From contig NZ_JBDPLH010000010.1 in NCBI RefSeq assembly GCF_040187885.1, positions 152,016-216,015 of the forward strand: a DNA stretch of 64,000 nt, written 5' to 3'. Position 1 is the stretch's first letter; every line of letters begins with the position of its first letter. The position numbers and the translations under genes are program-made. The notes beneath the pieces are model-generated. The model was not told the origin of the DNA and searched no databases. It worked only from the letters and a program-made list of their open reading frames with translations. Below are positions 7,634 through 15,703 of this stretch, piece by piece. The stretch comes from Roseateles_E cavernae (lineage in GTDB: Bacteria > Pseudomonadota > Gammaproteobacteria > Burkholderiales > Burkholderiaceae_C).

Positions 7634-8994
7634 GGCGCGGCGGAACTTAACACATGGCCACGCCGCACATCGGCGAAGACGTCGACGCCGCCCATCTGGC
7701 CGCCCTTCAGCACGATCTCCAAGCCATCGCGTGCGCTGTGGTCGGACCAGGCGCGGCACAGCGGCGCACCGGGGGCAAGACCTGCCACCACGCTCAAGGC
7801 TGCGATGTCCAGCGCGCTGGCCACCGCGCCCGAGCTGTCGCCGCCGGCCACCGCGATGCGCGTCAGGCGCTGGGGCGCGCGGTCCAGCAGCCGGCGCATC
7901 AGCGCGGCCAGGCCGCGGCCCACCTGCTCGGCGGCCGCCGCGTCGAAGCTGAGCACGGCCGGGTCGTCCGGGCCGGTGGCCGAATAGACCAGCGGGCTCT
8001 GCCCCTCGGCCAGCGCCTTGAGCGCGGCGGCCACGGCGCGCTCGATCTCGGCCTCGGGCGAGGCCAGCAGGCGCGGCAGGTCCAGCCGCTCGCAGGCAAA
8101 GCCCTGCTGAGCGGCCCGCGCGATCTGGGCCGCGGTGACCGGCGAGCAACTGCCGCTGACCACGGCGATGCGGTCCACCGGTGCGGCCACCGGCAGCCCT
8201 GGCTGGGCCGGCAGCAGGCCCTCGCGGCGCCAGTGCGCGGCCAGCGCGTACTGCAGGCCCGAGGACGAGGCGCTGAACAGCCCCGCGCCGCGCTGCTGCC
8301 AGATCAGCCGGCCGGCCTCGGCCAGGGTCTCCTCGTCCAGCACATCGATCAGCACGACCGGCACATCTTCGGGCCTATCCTCGCCCAGCAGGCGCTGCAG
8401 ATCCGCGCCCTGGCGCAGCCGCACCATATCGACCAGCTCGATGCGTCGGGCCGTCTGCGCGCCCAGATGCAAGCGCAGATCGGCCTCGGCCATCGGCGTG
8501 ACCGGATGGCGCGACATGGTCGGGTGACGGTCCAGCCGGTGGCCGACACCGTTGACGGCCGCGAACAGATGGCCGAACACCTGGTAGCGCGCCAGCCGCG
8601 GCGCACCGACCACCATCGGCGACCAGCGGCCCTCGGGCATCAGCGGCACGCCGAGATCGATCGCGCGGCCTATCGAGCCGACGGCGGGCGAGGAGTCGAA
8701 GGTCGAGCAGATCTTGTATTGCAGCAGCGGTGCACCGAGCGCGGCCAGGCTGGCGAAGGCGGCCGGCAGGTTCGCATCCATCCAGGCGGGGCTCTGGCCG
8801 CGCGACTGGCCGGCCAGGCCGACGCAGCGCAGGCCCGGGAAGCGCTGCAACCACTCGGGCGTCGGCGGGCGCAGGAACAGCAGGGTCGGCACGCCGGCGG
8901 CCGTGAAGGCCTCCATCACATCGGTGGAGCCGGTGAAATCGTCGCCGTAGTAGCTCAGCAGCAGGCCAGGGGGCCAGGTCTTGCCTTCAGCCAT
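7630..8994 (-). CDS. oiaK: DUF1537 four-carbon/branched acid sugar kinase, probably 3-oxo-isoapionate kinase
   Basis: 454 aa. DUF1537 kinases (the OtnK fold) phosphorylate sugar acids. Visible signatures: N-terminal SYYGDDFTGSTDVMEAF (DDxTGxxD substrate motif), central KICSTFDSSPAVGSIGRAID, C-terminal VAGGDSSGAVASAL and LKGGQMGGVDVF (nucleotide site). The start is ATG at 8994, just past the stop of the RuBisCO-like gene; the stop overlaps the GntR start by 4 nt. Lying between an RLP and an ApnO-like gene, it fits 3-oxo-isoapionate kinase (OiaK) of the D-apionate pathway rather than OtnK, which has its own copy at 19750-21033. The kinase family is certain; the substrate is inferred from context. 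Confidence 0.8.
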   Translation of the reverse strand: MAEGKTWPPGLLLSYYGDDFTGSTDVMEAFTAAGVPTLLFLRPPTPEWLQRFPGLRCVGLAGQSRGQSPAWMDANLPAAFASLAALGAPLLQYKICSTFDSSPAVGSIGRAIDLGVPLMPEGRWSPMVVGAPRLARYQVFGHLFAAVNGVGHRLDRHPTMSRHPVTPMAEADLRLHLGAQTARRIELVDMVRLRQGADLQRLLGEDRPEDVPVVLIDVLDEETLAEAGRLIWQQRGAGLFSASSSGLQYALAAHWRREGLLPAQPGLPVAAPVDRIAVVSGSCSPVTAAQIARAAQQGFACERLDLPRLLASPEAEIERAVAAALKALAEGQSPLVYSATGPDDPAVLSFDAAAAEQVGRGLAALMRRLLDRAPQRLTRIAVAGGDSSGAVASALDIAALSVVAGLAPGAPLCRAWSDHSARDGLEIVLKGGQMGGVDVFADVRRGHVLSSAAP

Positions 8995-8999
8995 CACGC

Positions 9000-10244
9000 T
9001 CACCAGAAGCCCAGCGCCTCGCGCAGCTCGGCGTGCTCGCGGGCATGGTCCTGCAAGGGCGTGCCGGCCATCGCCGCGGCCCAGGCCTGGCGGAAGGCGG
9101 TGACGCCGGCCGCGATGCCGCCGGGGTGGCCGAAGATGCCGCCGCCGGCGGCGTGGATCAGGTCGGCGGTGCCCAGCGCCGCATAGGTGCCCGGCGCCTG
9201 CAGGCCGGTCTGGCCCGAGCTGAAGACCGGCATCGCCGCCATAGCCGCCCGCTCGAACAGCGGCTGCAGCACCGCGCGCGCGGCCGCGATCACGCTGTCG
9301 TCGGGCTCGCTGAACTTGTTGGCCAGGCCGTTGACATGCAGATGGTCGGCGCCGGCCAGGCGCTGGATCTGCTGCCAGGGCGCGTAGTCCCAGCCCAGCG
9401 CCGGGCAGCGGCTCAGCCAACCCCAGCCGGCGCGGTGGCCGTGGATCGGCAGCTGGGCATGGCGGCGCAGCTCGGTCAGGCCGACCAGGCCCACCGCATT
9501 GAGGCTGACCATCACGCACGTGCCGCCCAGCTGCTGGACGAGATCGTGGCGGCGCCGCATCTGGTCCAGATCACCGGTCAGATTGAAGGCCACCATGGGC
9601 TTGCGGCCCAGCTTGTCGGCGGCCGCGTTGACGACGGCCATCACCGCGCGCACCCGCTCCTCGAAGGGGCAGTGCGGGCCATCGGCCTGCAGCTCGTCGT
9701 CCTTGATGAAGTCGATGCCGCCGGCCAGCAGCTGACGCACCTGTGCGGCCGTCTCTGCGGGGTTCAGACCGACGCTGGGCTTGATGATGGTGCCGATCAG
9801 CGGGCCGGCAGGCACACCGGCCAGCGCCCGCGTGCCGGCGATGCCGAAGGCCGGGCCGGCATAGGCGGCAGCAAAGGCCGGCGGCAGCCGCAGATCGGTG
9901 ATGCGCAGACCCGAGACCTGGCGCAGCTCGAACAGATTGCCGGCAATCGTCGCGATCAGATTGGGTAGCGAAGGGCCCAGGTTCTCCAGCGGCCAGGACA
10001 GTTCCAGCCTGCAGCGGGTGTAGCGCTTGCTCGGCATGCCACCGGGCAGGCTGGGCTGATCGCTGGTATCGATGATCTCCAGCTGCTCGACCCGCGCGCC
10101 GGACCGCGCCTTCAGCGCGGGCGTCTCGGCCGCCAGCGCGAGAAAAGTGCCGCTGGACTGCTCGCCGGCGATGACCTCGGCCGCACGGCGCGGGTCATCG
10201 CCGGTCTCCAGCCAGTAGCTGGCGTGGATGCGTTCGCCGCTCAT
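9000..10244 (-). CDS. RuBisCO-like protein (3-oxo-isoapionate-4-phosphate decarboxylase OiaX or transcarboxylase/hydrolase OiaT)
   Basis: 414 aa, RuBisCO large-subunit fold. Active-site elements are kept: Lys155 (GTIIKPSVGLNP), the carbamylation/metal motif GGIDFIKDDE with Lys181, Asp183 and Glu184, His270 (HGHRAGW), a loop-6 Lys310 (HVNGLANKFSE) and phosphate-binding FSSGQTG (341-347) and GGGIFGHPGG (367-376). Length and the surrounding insertions differ from carbon-fixing RuBisCO, and no small-subunit or phosphoribulokinase gene is near. In the described D-apiose/D-apionate pathways two RLPs act on 3-oxo-isoapionate-4-phosphate: OiaX decarboxylates it, OiaT cleaves it hydrolytically. Gene context (ApnO-like, DUF1537 kinase) points to this role. 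OiaX and OiaT cannot be separated here; the absence of L-erythrulose-phosphate isomerase genes nearby slightly favours OiaT. Confidence 0.8.
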   Translation of the reverse strand: MSGERIHASYWLETGDDPRRAAEVIAGEQSSGTFLALAAETPALKARSGARVEQLEIIDTSDQPSLPGGMPSKRYTRCRLELSWPLENLGPSLPNLIATIAGNLFELRQVSGLRITDLRLPPAFAAAYAGPAFGIAGTRALAGVPAGPLIGTIIKPSVGLNPAETAAQVRQLLAGGIDFIKDDELQADGPHCPFEERVRAVMAVVNAAADKLGRKPMVAFNLTGDLDQMRRRHDLVQQLGGTCVMVSLNAVGLVGLTELRRHAQLPIHGHRAGWGWLSRCPALGWDYAPWQQIQRLAGADHLHVNGLANKFSEPDDSVIAAARAVLQPLFERAAMAAMPVFSSGQTGLQAPGTYAALGTADLIHAAGGGIFGHPGGIAAGVTAFRQAWAAAMAGTPLQDHAREHAELREALGFW

Positions 10245-11014
10245 CAGATGCAGCGGCCGCCATCGACTTCGAGGGCGACGCCGGTGATGAACTCCGCGTC
10301 GTCGCTGGCCAGAAAGGCCGTGGCCTTGGCGATGTCCAGCGGGGTCGAGAGCCGGCCCATCGGGATGGTCGCGACGATCTTGGCGCGGGTGGCCTCGCTG
10401 TCTTCGCCGGGCAGGAAATCCTGGATCAGGCCGGTCGCCCCCATCACCGGATTGATCGCGCAGACGCGTATGCCCTCGGGCGCCAGCTCGACGGCCATGC
10501 CCTTGGTCAAGGTGATCGCCGCGCCCTTGGTACCGCTATACCAGCTCAGGCCCGGCCGCGGCCGCAGGCCCGCGGTCGACGCGATATTGATGATGACGCC
10601 GCGCTTTTGCTTCTTGAACAGCGGCACGGTGTGGATCGCGCCCAGATAGATGCTCTTCACATTGGTCGCATAGACCCGGTCGAAGGTCGCCTCGTCGACC
10701 TCCAGCATCGGCTGGTTCTTGTGCGTGGTGCCGGCGTTGTTGATCAGGATGTCGACGCGGCCGTACTGTTTCACGGTGGCGGCCACCATCGCGGCGACCG
10801 ACTCGTTCTTCGTCACATCGGCATGCACGGGGATGGCCTGGCCACCGGCCGCCTCGATCTCGCCGGCCACCTTCTCGGCCGCGTCGAAGCGCCAGTCGGC
10901 CACGACCACCTTGGCACCCAGCTCGGCGAAGAGCTTGGCAATGCCCTCGCCGAAGCCGCTGCCGGCCCCGGTCACGATGGCCACGCGGTCCTGCAGTTTC
11001 TTGGTGTCGCTCAT
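10244..11014 (-). CDS. Short-chain dehydrogenase/reductase (SDR)
   Basis: 256 aa classical SDR. NAD-binding TGAGSGFGEG (about residues 16-25), NNAG (about 89-92), catalytic Ser in NIASTAG and the Tyr/Lys pair in WYSGTKG are intact; the C-terminal ITGVALEVDGG is standard. The acidic residue after beta-2 (VVADWRFD) suggests NAD rather than NADP. It is packed in the operon: its stop shares bases with the RLP start, and the aldehyde dehydrogenase ends 12 nt upstream. Substrate unknown. With the aldehyde dehydrogenase it could oxidise a branched sugar or alcohol (for example apiose or apiitol) towards D-apionate; that is inference. Confidence 0.85.
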   Translation of the reverse strand: MSDTKKLQDRVAIVTGAGSGFGEGIAKLFAELGAKVVVADWRFDAAEKVAGEIEAAGGQAIPVHADVTKNESVAAMVAATVKQYGRVDILINNAGTTHKNQPMLEVDEATFDRVYATNVKSIYLGAIHTVPLFKKQKRGVIINIASTAGLRPRPGLSWYSGTKGAAITLTKGMAVELAPEGIRVCAINPVMGATGLIQDFLPGEDSEATRAKIVATIPMGRLSTPLDIAKATAFLASDDAEFITGVALEVDGGRCI

Positions 11015-11026
11015 CTCGAAGTCTCC

Positions 11027-12475
11027 TCAGCCGTGTTGGATGGCAATGGTCTTGATGGTCGTGAAGCTGCGCAGCCCCTCAAAGGCCTTCTCGCGGCCAT
11101 AGCCCGAATGCTTCATGCCGCCGAAGGGCAGCTCGATGCCGCCGCCGGCACCGTAGTTGTTGACAAAGACCTGGCCGGCCTCGATGCGGTGCGCGGCGCG
11201 CAGCTGGCGCGCGCCATCGCGGGTCCAGACCGCGGCGGTCAGGCCGAAGGGCGTGCCGTTGGCCAACTCGATCGCCTCGTCCTCGCCGTCGAAGGCGAAG
11301 GCGGCCAGCACCGGGCCGAAGACCTCGTTCTGCGCGACGTGGTGAGCGCTGGGCACGGCGTCCAAGAGCATGGGCGGGAAGTAGAAACCGCCGGCCGGCG
11401 CATCGGCGGCCAGCTTGGCGCGGGCCGCGAGCCTGACGCCATCGGCAAGGGCCGAATCGATCATTGCGGACACGCGGTCGAGCTGGCGGCGGTTGATCAG
11501 CGGGCCGCAGTCGGGGCCGGTCTTGCCGGCGCCGGTCGTCAGCGCCTCGAAGCGCGCCTTCAGCTGCGCGATCACCGTGTCGTAGATCGACCGCTCGATC
11601 AGCACGCGGCTGCCGGCCGCGCAGGTCTGGCCGGCGTTCTGCACGATGGCGTTGACCACCACCGGCAGGGCCTTGTCCAGATCGGCATCGGCGAACAGGA
11701 GTTGCGGCGACTTGCCACCCAGCTCCAGGGTCACCGGCACATGGTTGGCCGCAGCGGCCTGGGCCACCGCGGTGCCGGTCTGCGGCGAGCCGGTGAAGGA
11801 GATGTGGTTGATGCCGGTATGGGCGGCCAGCGCGGCACCGGCCTCGATGCCCAGCCCGCAGACGATGTTCAAGGCACCGGCCGGCAGGCCGGCTTCCAGC
11901 GCCAGCGCGGCAATGCGCAGCGGGCTCAGGCAGGCGTCCTCCGCCGGCTTGACGACGCAGGCATTGCCGGCCGCCAGCGCACCGCCGACCGAGCGGCCGA
12001 AGATCTGCGCCGGGTAGTTCCACGGAATGATGTGGCCGGTCACGCCATGCGGCACGCGCACCGCGATCACGGTGCTGCCGGCCGCATAGGGAATGCTCTC
12101 GCCATGCAGCTTGTCGGCCGCGCCGCCGTAGTACTCGAAGTAGCGCGCGCAGGCGGTGATGTCGGCCTTGGCCTGCTGGATAGGCTTGCCGGTGTCGGCG
12201 CACTCCAGCAGCGACAACTCCTCATGGTGCTGCAGGATCAAGGCCGACAGCTTGCTCAGGATGCGGCCGCGCTCGGTGGCCGTGCAGCGGCCCCAGGCGC
12301 CGTGGAAGGCGGCGCGCGCCGCCTGCACCGCGGCATCGATATCGCGCGCATCGCTGCGCGGCAGGCTGGTGAAGACCTGGCCGTCGGAGGGGTCCAGCAC
12401 CTCGATGGTCTGGCCCGAGACCGCCGCACCGCGCTCGCCGGCGATCAGGTTCAGCTGGGGTTTCAGCGTGATCAT
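11027..12475 (-). CDS. NAD(P)-dependent aldehyde dehydrogenase
   Basis: 482 aa, full-length ALDH superfamily enzyme. Visible: HIIPWNYPAQIFGRS (catalytic Asn), KPAEDACLSPL, ISFTGSPQTGTAVAQ (Rossmann turn), general-base Glu in VTLELGGKSPQ, nucleophile Cys in NAGQTCAAGSRV, and EVFGPVL. It resembles betaine-aldehyde/gamma-aminobutyraldehyde-type members, but substrate cannot be assigned. Its start codon shares one base with the stop of the TRAP binding-protein gene, and the SDR follows 12 nt later. The SDR-ALDH pair suggests stepwise oxidation of an alcohol or aldose to a sugar acid feeding the downstream ApnO/kinase/RLP steps. Confidence 0.9.
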   Translation of the reverse strand: MITLKPQLNLIAGERGAAVSGQTIEVLDPSDGQVFTSLPRSDARDIDAAVQAARAAFHGAWGRCTATERGRILSKLSALILQHHEELSLLECADTGKPIQQAKADITACARYFEYYGGAADKLHGESIPYAAGSTVIAVRVPHGVTGHIIPWNYPAQIFGRSVGGALAAGNACVVKPAEDACLSPLRIAALALEAGLPAGALNIVCGLGIEAGAALAAHTGINHISFTGSPQTGTAVAQAAAANHVPVTLELGGKSPQLLFADADLDKALPVVVNAIVQNAGQTCAAGSRVLIERSIYDTVIAQLKARFEALTTGAGKTGPDCGPLINRRQLDRVSAMIDSALADGVRLAARAKLAADAPAGGFYFPPMLLDAVPSAHHVAQNEVFGPVLAAFAFDGEDEAIELANGTPFGLTAAVWTRDGARQLRAAHRIEAGQVFVNNYGAGGGIELPFGGMKHSGYGREKAFEGLRSFTTIKTIAIQHG

Positions 12476-13455
12476 CAGCGCACCGCCTGGATCGCCGCGA
12501 TCTTGTCGGCACCGAACTCTTTCGCGAAGGCGGCATAGGCCGGCGCCACCGCCTTGCGGAAACTCTCGCCATCGACCTTCTCGATCACCTGCATGCCGTC
12601 CTTGCGCAGCTGGGCGATGCCATTCGCCTCGTCATCGTTGACCTTCTTGCGCTGCGCGATCGCACCCACCTGGGCGGCCGCGACGAAGACCTTCTTGTCG
12701 GCCTCGGACAGCTTGTTCCAGACCGCAGGTGACATCAGGATCACCGCCGGCGAGTAGACATGGCCGGTCAGCGACAGGTACTTCTGCACCTGGGCAAACT
12801 TGGCCGACAGGATCACCGGGATCGGGTTCTCCTGGCCGTCGACCGTGCCCTGCTGCAGCGCGCCGAACAGCTCGGGGAAGGCCATCGGCGTGGGCAGCAG
12901 GCCGAAGCTCTTGTAGCCGTCCATATGGACCTTGTTCTCCATCGTGCGCAGCTTCAGGCCGGCCGCGTCGCCGGCCGTCATGATGGGCCGCTTGTTATTG
13001 CTCATGTGGCGGAAGCCGTTCTCGGTCCAGGCCAGGCCGATCAGGCCCTTGGCCGGCATCTTCTTCAACAGCTCCTGGCCGATCGGCCCGTCCATCACCT
13101 TGCGCGCGTGGTCGTAGTCGCGGAACAGAAAGGGGATGTCGACGATCTTGGTCTCGGGCACGAAGTTGCCCAGCGCCCCGGTCGAGGCATTGACCAGGTC
13201 CTGCGTGCCGAGCTGCACCGCCTCGATCTGCTCGCGCTCGCCGCCCAGCGCCGAGGCCGGGAACTGCTGGCATTTGTAGCGGCCCTGCGTGCCCTTCTCG
13301 ACCTCGTCGCAGAAGGTCACCGAACCGACCCAGTAATGCGAGTCCTTGGCCGGCGTGTAGCCGATCTTCAGGACGGTTTGCGCGCCGGCCATGCCGGTCA
13401 GGACGGCGAGGACCGCCAGCAGGGTGGCGCGGCAAAGACGGTGTTGTGCGTGCAT
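12475..13455 (-). CDS. dctP: TRAP transporter solute-binding protein (DctP), copy 1
   Basis: 326 aa with a signal peptide (to about AGAQ, residue 25). The mature domain has the DctP features: ALGGEREQIEAVQLGTQD, IPFLFRDYDHARKVMDGPIG, AKGLIGLAWTENGFRHM (with the ligand-binding Arg of the GxRxxT/N region), LKLRTMENKVH and GALQQGTVDGQENPI. It is very similar along its whole length to the second DctP at 16272-17252, so the two are recent paralogues. Only one membrane-subunit pair (DctQ/DctM) is present, upstream on the same strand. This copy sits inside the putative D-apionate operon, so it may bind D-apionate or a related branched acid; inferred from context. Confidence 0.9.
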   Translation of the reverse strand: MHAQHRLCRATLLAVLAVLTGMAGAQTVLKIGYTPAKDSHYWVGSVTFCDEVEKGTQGRYKCQQFPASALGGEREQIEAVQLGTQDLVNASTGALGNFVPETKIVDIPFLFRDYDHARKVMDGPIGQELLKKMPAKGLIGLAWTENGFRHMSNNKRPIMTAGDAAGLKLRTMENKVHMDGYKSFGLLPTPMAFPELFGALQQGTVDGQENPIPVILSAKFAQVQKYLSLTGHVYSPAVILMSPAVWNKLSEADKKVFVAAAQVGAIAQRKKVNDDEANGIAQLRKDGMQVIEKVDGESFRKAVAPAYAAFAKEFGADKIAAIQAVR

Positions 13456-13488
13456 GGCTGTCTCCGTGATGTAGGGGGCGTGGCGTCG

Positions 13489-14328
13489 TCAGGTGATGCG
13501 CTGGATGCTGTCGGCGATCTCGGGGCGATCGAACACGCCCTTCCAGTCCTCGCGCATCAATCGCGGCTTGCCGAAGGCGATGGCCTTGTTGCAGGCATCG
13601 GAGAACTGGCCCGGGATCTCCTTGAAGATCACCGCGGCGAGGATGGTCATATGGCCCAGCAGAAAGTCGCGCGCCGCCTCGGCCGGCACGCCGCGCTTGA
13701 CGACCTCGTCCATGCCCTCGCGCATCACGTCCAGCAGGGTCGCGCAGACGGTCTCGGACAGGCCCGGCTCCAGCAGGGCCATCTGCTCGACGGTCAGCCG
13801 GTAGGAACGCAGGATGGGGGCATAAATGGTCTTGGCAATGTCCTCGCCCAGCGCGAAGTCGCCGTCGGTTCCCTGCATCAGCGCACTGACCACCGACTGC
13901 TTGGCATGCAGGCCGCCGAAGAAATCGCGCCGGCCCTCGGGCGTGCTCTCGTCGTTGAAGATCGGCGGGTGGCAGGGATGGGCGACGAAATAGACCAGGT
14001 CGGGCCGCTCGGGCAGATGGCCGGCGAAGGGCGCGGCGGCGTCCAGCGTCATCACCATCGTGCCGGGCTTGAGCAGCGGCGCGATCTCGTGCGAGAGCTT
14101 GCCGATCAAGGTGTCGGGCACCGCCAGGATCACGACCTCGGCCCCGTCCAGCGCGGCCTCGGCCGAGACGCAGGCGATGCCCAGCTCATCCTTGAGCCGC
14201 TGGCGGCCACCGGCGCCGGGCTCGACATGCCGCACCTCGTAGGCCGAGCCGATCAGGTTGCGGCTCAGGCGGTAGCCCATCTTGCCGCCGGCGCCGAACA
14301 GCGCGATTGTCGAAGTTGCTGCCGTCAT
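13489..14328 (-). CDS. apnO: ApnO-like D-apionate oxidoisomerase (6-phosphogluconate-dehydrogenase-like fold)
   Basis: 279 aa. An N-terminal Rossmann fold (ALFGAGGKMGYRLSRNL, residues about 9-25) is followed by VVILAVPDTLIGK, the conserved FVAHPCHPPIFNDE segment and a helical C-terminal domain (QMALLEPGLSETVCATLLD; FGKPRLMREDWK). It is usually annotated only as a phosphogluconate-dehydrogenase C-terminal-domain protein. The described member ApnO converts D-apionate to 3-oxo-isoapionate with hydroxymethyl migration. Being operonic with a DUF1537 kinase and an RLP, the two following steps of that route, strongly supports this role. ATG at 14328 is preferred; the longer frame would run through the candidate operator. 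It is the first gene of the downstream half of the 16-kb run. Confidence 0.75.
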   Translation of the reverse strand: MTAATSTIALFGAGGKMGYRLSRNLIGSAYEVRHVEPGAGGRQRLKDELGIACVSAEAALDGAEVVILAVPDTLIGKLSHEIAPLLKPGTMVMTLDAAAPFAGHLPERPDLVYFVAHPCHPPIFNDESTPEGRRDFFGGLHAKQSVVSALMQGTDGDFALGEDIAKTIYAPILRSYRLTVEQMALLEPGLSETVCATLLDVMREGMDEVVKRGVPAEAARDFLLGHMTILAAVIFKEIPGQFSDACNKAIAFGKPRLMREDWKGVFDRPEIADSIQRIT

Positions 14329-14343
14329 GCCATGTCTCCAAGC

Positions 14344-14380
14344 TGTGTTGGCCCAATGGTATGATGAGTACATCAACACA
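14344..14380. promoter_or_regulatory. Nested inverted repeats upstream of the apnO-like operon (candidate GntR operator)
   Basis: TGTGTTG (14344-14350) pairs with CAACACA (14374-14380), a perfect 7-bp inverted repeat. Inside it, TGATG (14362-14366) pairs with CATCA (14371-14375). The 82-bp gap between the DctM stop and the apnO-like ATG is an AT-rich island in very GC-rich DNA, as expected for a promoter/operator. A FadR-type GntR regulator is encoded at each end of the gene run; either could bind here. Confidence 0.45.
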
Positions 14381-14410
14381 TAACTAGCATTTACCCGCGC
14401 ACCGCCCGTT

Positions 14411-15703
14411 CTACTTGAAGCCCATCGCCCGTGGCAGCCAGGTACTCAGTGCCGGCACAAAGGTGATCGTCATCAGGATCACGCCGTGAGCCCACAGAAA
14501 GGGCTTGAGCTCGCGCACCAGGGCCCCCAGCGGCACCCGCGAGACGTTCGAGGTGACGAAGAGCAGGCCACCGACCGGCGGCGTGATCATCCCCAGCGTC
14601 AGGTTGAAGATCACCACCATCGCGAAATGCACCGGGTCGACGCCGATCTTGGCCGCCACCGGCGCCAGGATGGGCACCAGCACCATCACGCCCGGCAGCG
14701 GCTCGATGAAGATGCCGAACAGCAGCAGGAAGATGTTGACCACCAGCAAGAAGGTCACCGGCGAGAAGTTCTGCGCCGCCATCCACTCGGCCAGATGCTG
14801 GGGCAGGCCCTCGATCGTCAGCACCCAGGCGAAGGCCGCCGACATGCCGATGATGATCAGCACCGAGGCGGTCAGCAGGGCCGAGCGGGCCAGGATGTCG
14901 GGCAGGGCCTTCCACTCCAGGGTCCGGTAGATGAACTTGCCGCAGACCAGCGCATAGAACACCGCCACCACCGAAGCCTCGGTGGGCGTGAACCAGCCGG
15001 CCCGCATGCCGCCGAGGATGATGACCGGCAGCAGCAGGGCCGGCAGGGCCTTGAAGCTGGTGCTCATGATCTCGCGCCAGCCGGGGTGCTCGCCATCGCC
15101 GCGGTAGTTGCGTTTCGTCGAGATGCGCCAGTTGACGAAGCTCATGCCCACCGCGATCAGCAGGCCCGGCAGCAGGCCGGCGACGAAGAGCGCGCCGACC
15201 GACACGCTCTCGTCCTGCAGCGCATAGATGATCATGATGATGGACGGCGGGATGATGGGCCCGACGATGGCGGTCGCCGCGGTCAGCGCCGCCGCATAGG
15301 CGCGGTCGTAGCCGGCCTTGTCCATCATCTTGATCATCATCGAGCCCGGGCCGGCCGCATCGGCCAGGGCCGAGCCCGAGATGCCGGAGAAGAAGGTCAG
15401 GCCGACCACGTTCGTGTAGCCCAGGCCGCCGCGCTTGTGGCCGACGAACTGGCTGGCAAAGCGCAAGAGCACCTCGGTCAGCGAGCCGCCGCTCATTAGC
15501 TCGGCCGCCAGGATGAAGAAGGGCACGGCCATCAGCGGGAAGCTGTCGATGCCGGTGAAGGTTTCCTTCAGCAGCACGAACAAGGGAAAGCTCGTGCCCA
15601 GGGCCAAGGCGGTCAACGTGGACAAACCCAGCGCAAAAGCGACAGGCACGCCGATCGCCAGATAGATACAGGCACTCAACAGCAGGATTGCACTTGCACT
15701 CAT
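14411..15703 (-). CDS. dctM: TRAP transporter large permease subunit (DctM)
   Basis: 430 aa, the usual DctM length, with about 12-13 hydrophobic helices. Family features: IDSFPLMAVPFFILAAELM near the start, SGISGSALADAAGPGSMMIK, IVGPIIPPSIIMIIYAL, WFTPTEASVVAVFYAL, and the repeat-related GMITPPVGGLLFVTSNV near the end. It forms the sodium-coupled channel part of a TRAP carrier with DctQ and a periplasmic DctP. Its ATG overlaps the DctQ stop by 4 nt. It probably serves both DctP copies flanking it. Confidence 0.93.
   Translation of the reverse strand: MSASAILLLSACIYLAIGVPVAFALGLSTLTALALGTSFPLFVLLKETFTGIDSFPLMAVPFFILAAELMSGGSLTEVLLRFASQFVGHKRGGLGYTNVVGLTFFSGISGSALADAAGPGSMMIKMMDKAGYDRAYAAALTAATAIVGPIIPPSIIMIIYALQDESVSVGALFVAGLLPGLLIAVGMSFVNWRISTKRNYRGDGEHPGWREIMSTSFKALPALLLPVIILGGMRAGWFTPTEASVVAVFYALVCGKFIYRTLEWKALPDILARSALLTASVLIIIGMSAAFAWVLTIEGLPQHLAEWMAAQNFSPVTFLLVVNIFLLLFGIFIEPLPGVMVLVPILAPVAAKIGVDPVHFAMVVIFNLTLGMITPPVGGLLFVTSNVSRVPLGALVRELKPFLWAHGVILMTITFVPALSTWLPRAMGFK

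Noticed and set aside
9000..10244. Carbon-fixing RuBisCO
   Set aside because: Length and context differ: no small subunit or phosphoribulokinase, and acid-sugar enzymes on both sides. A RuBisCO-like protein fits better.
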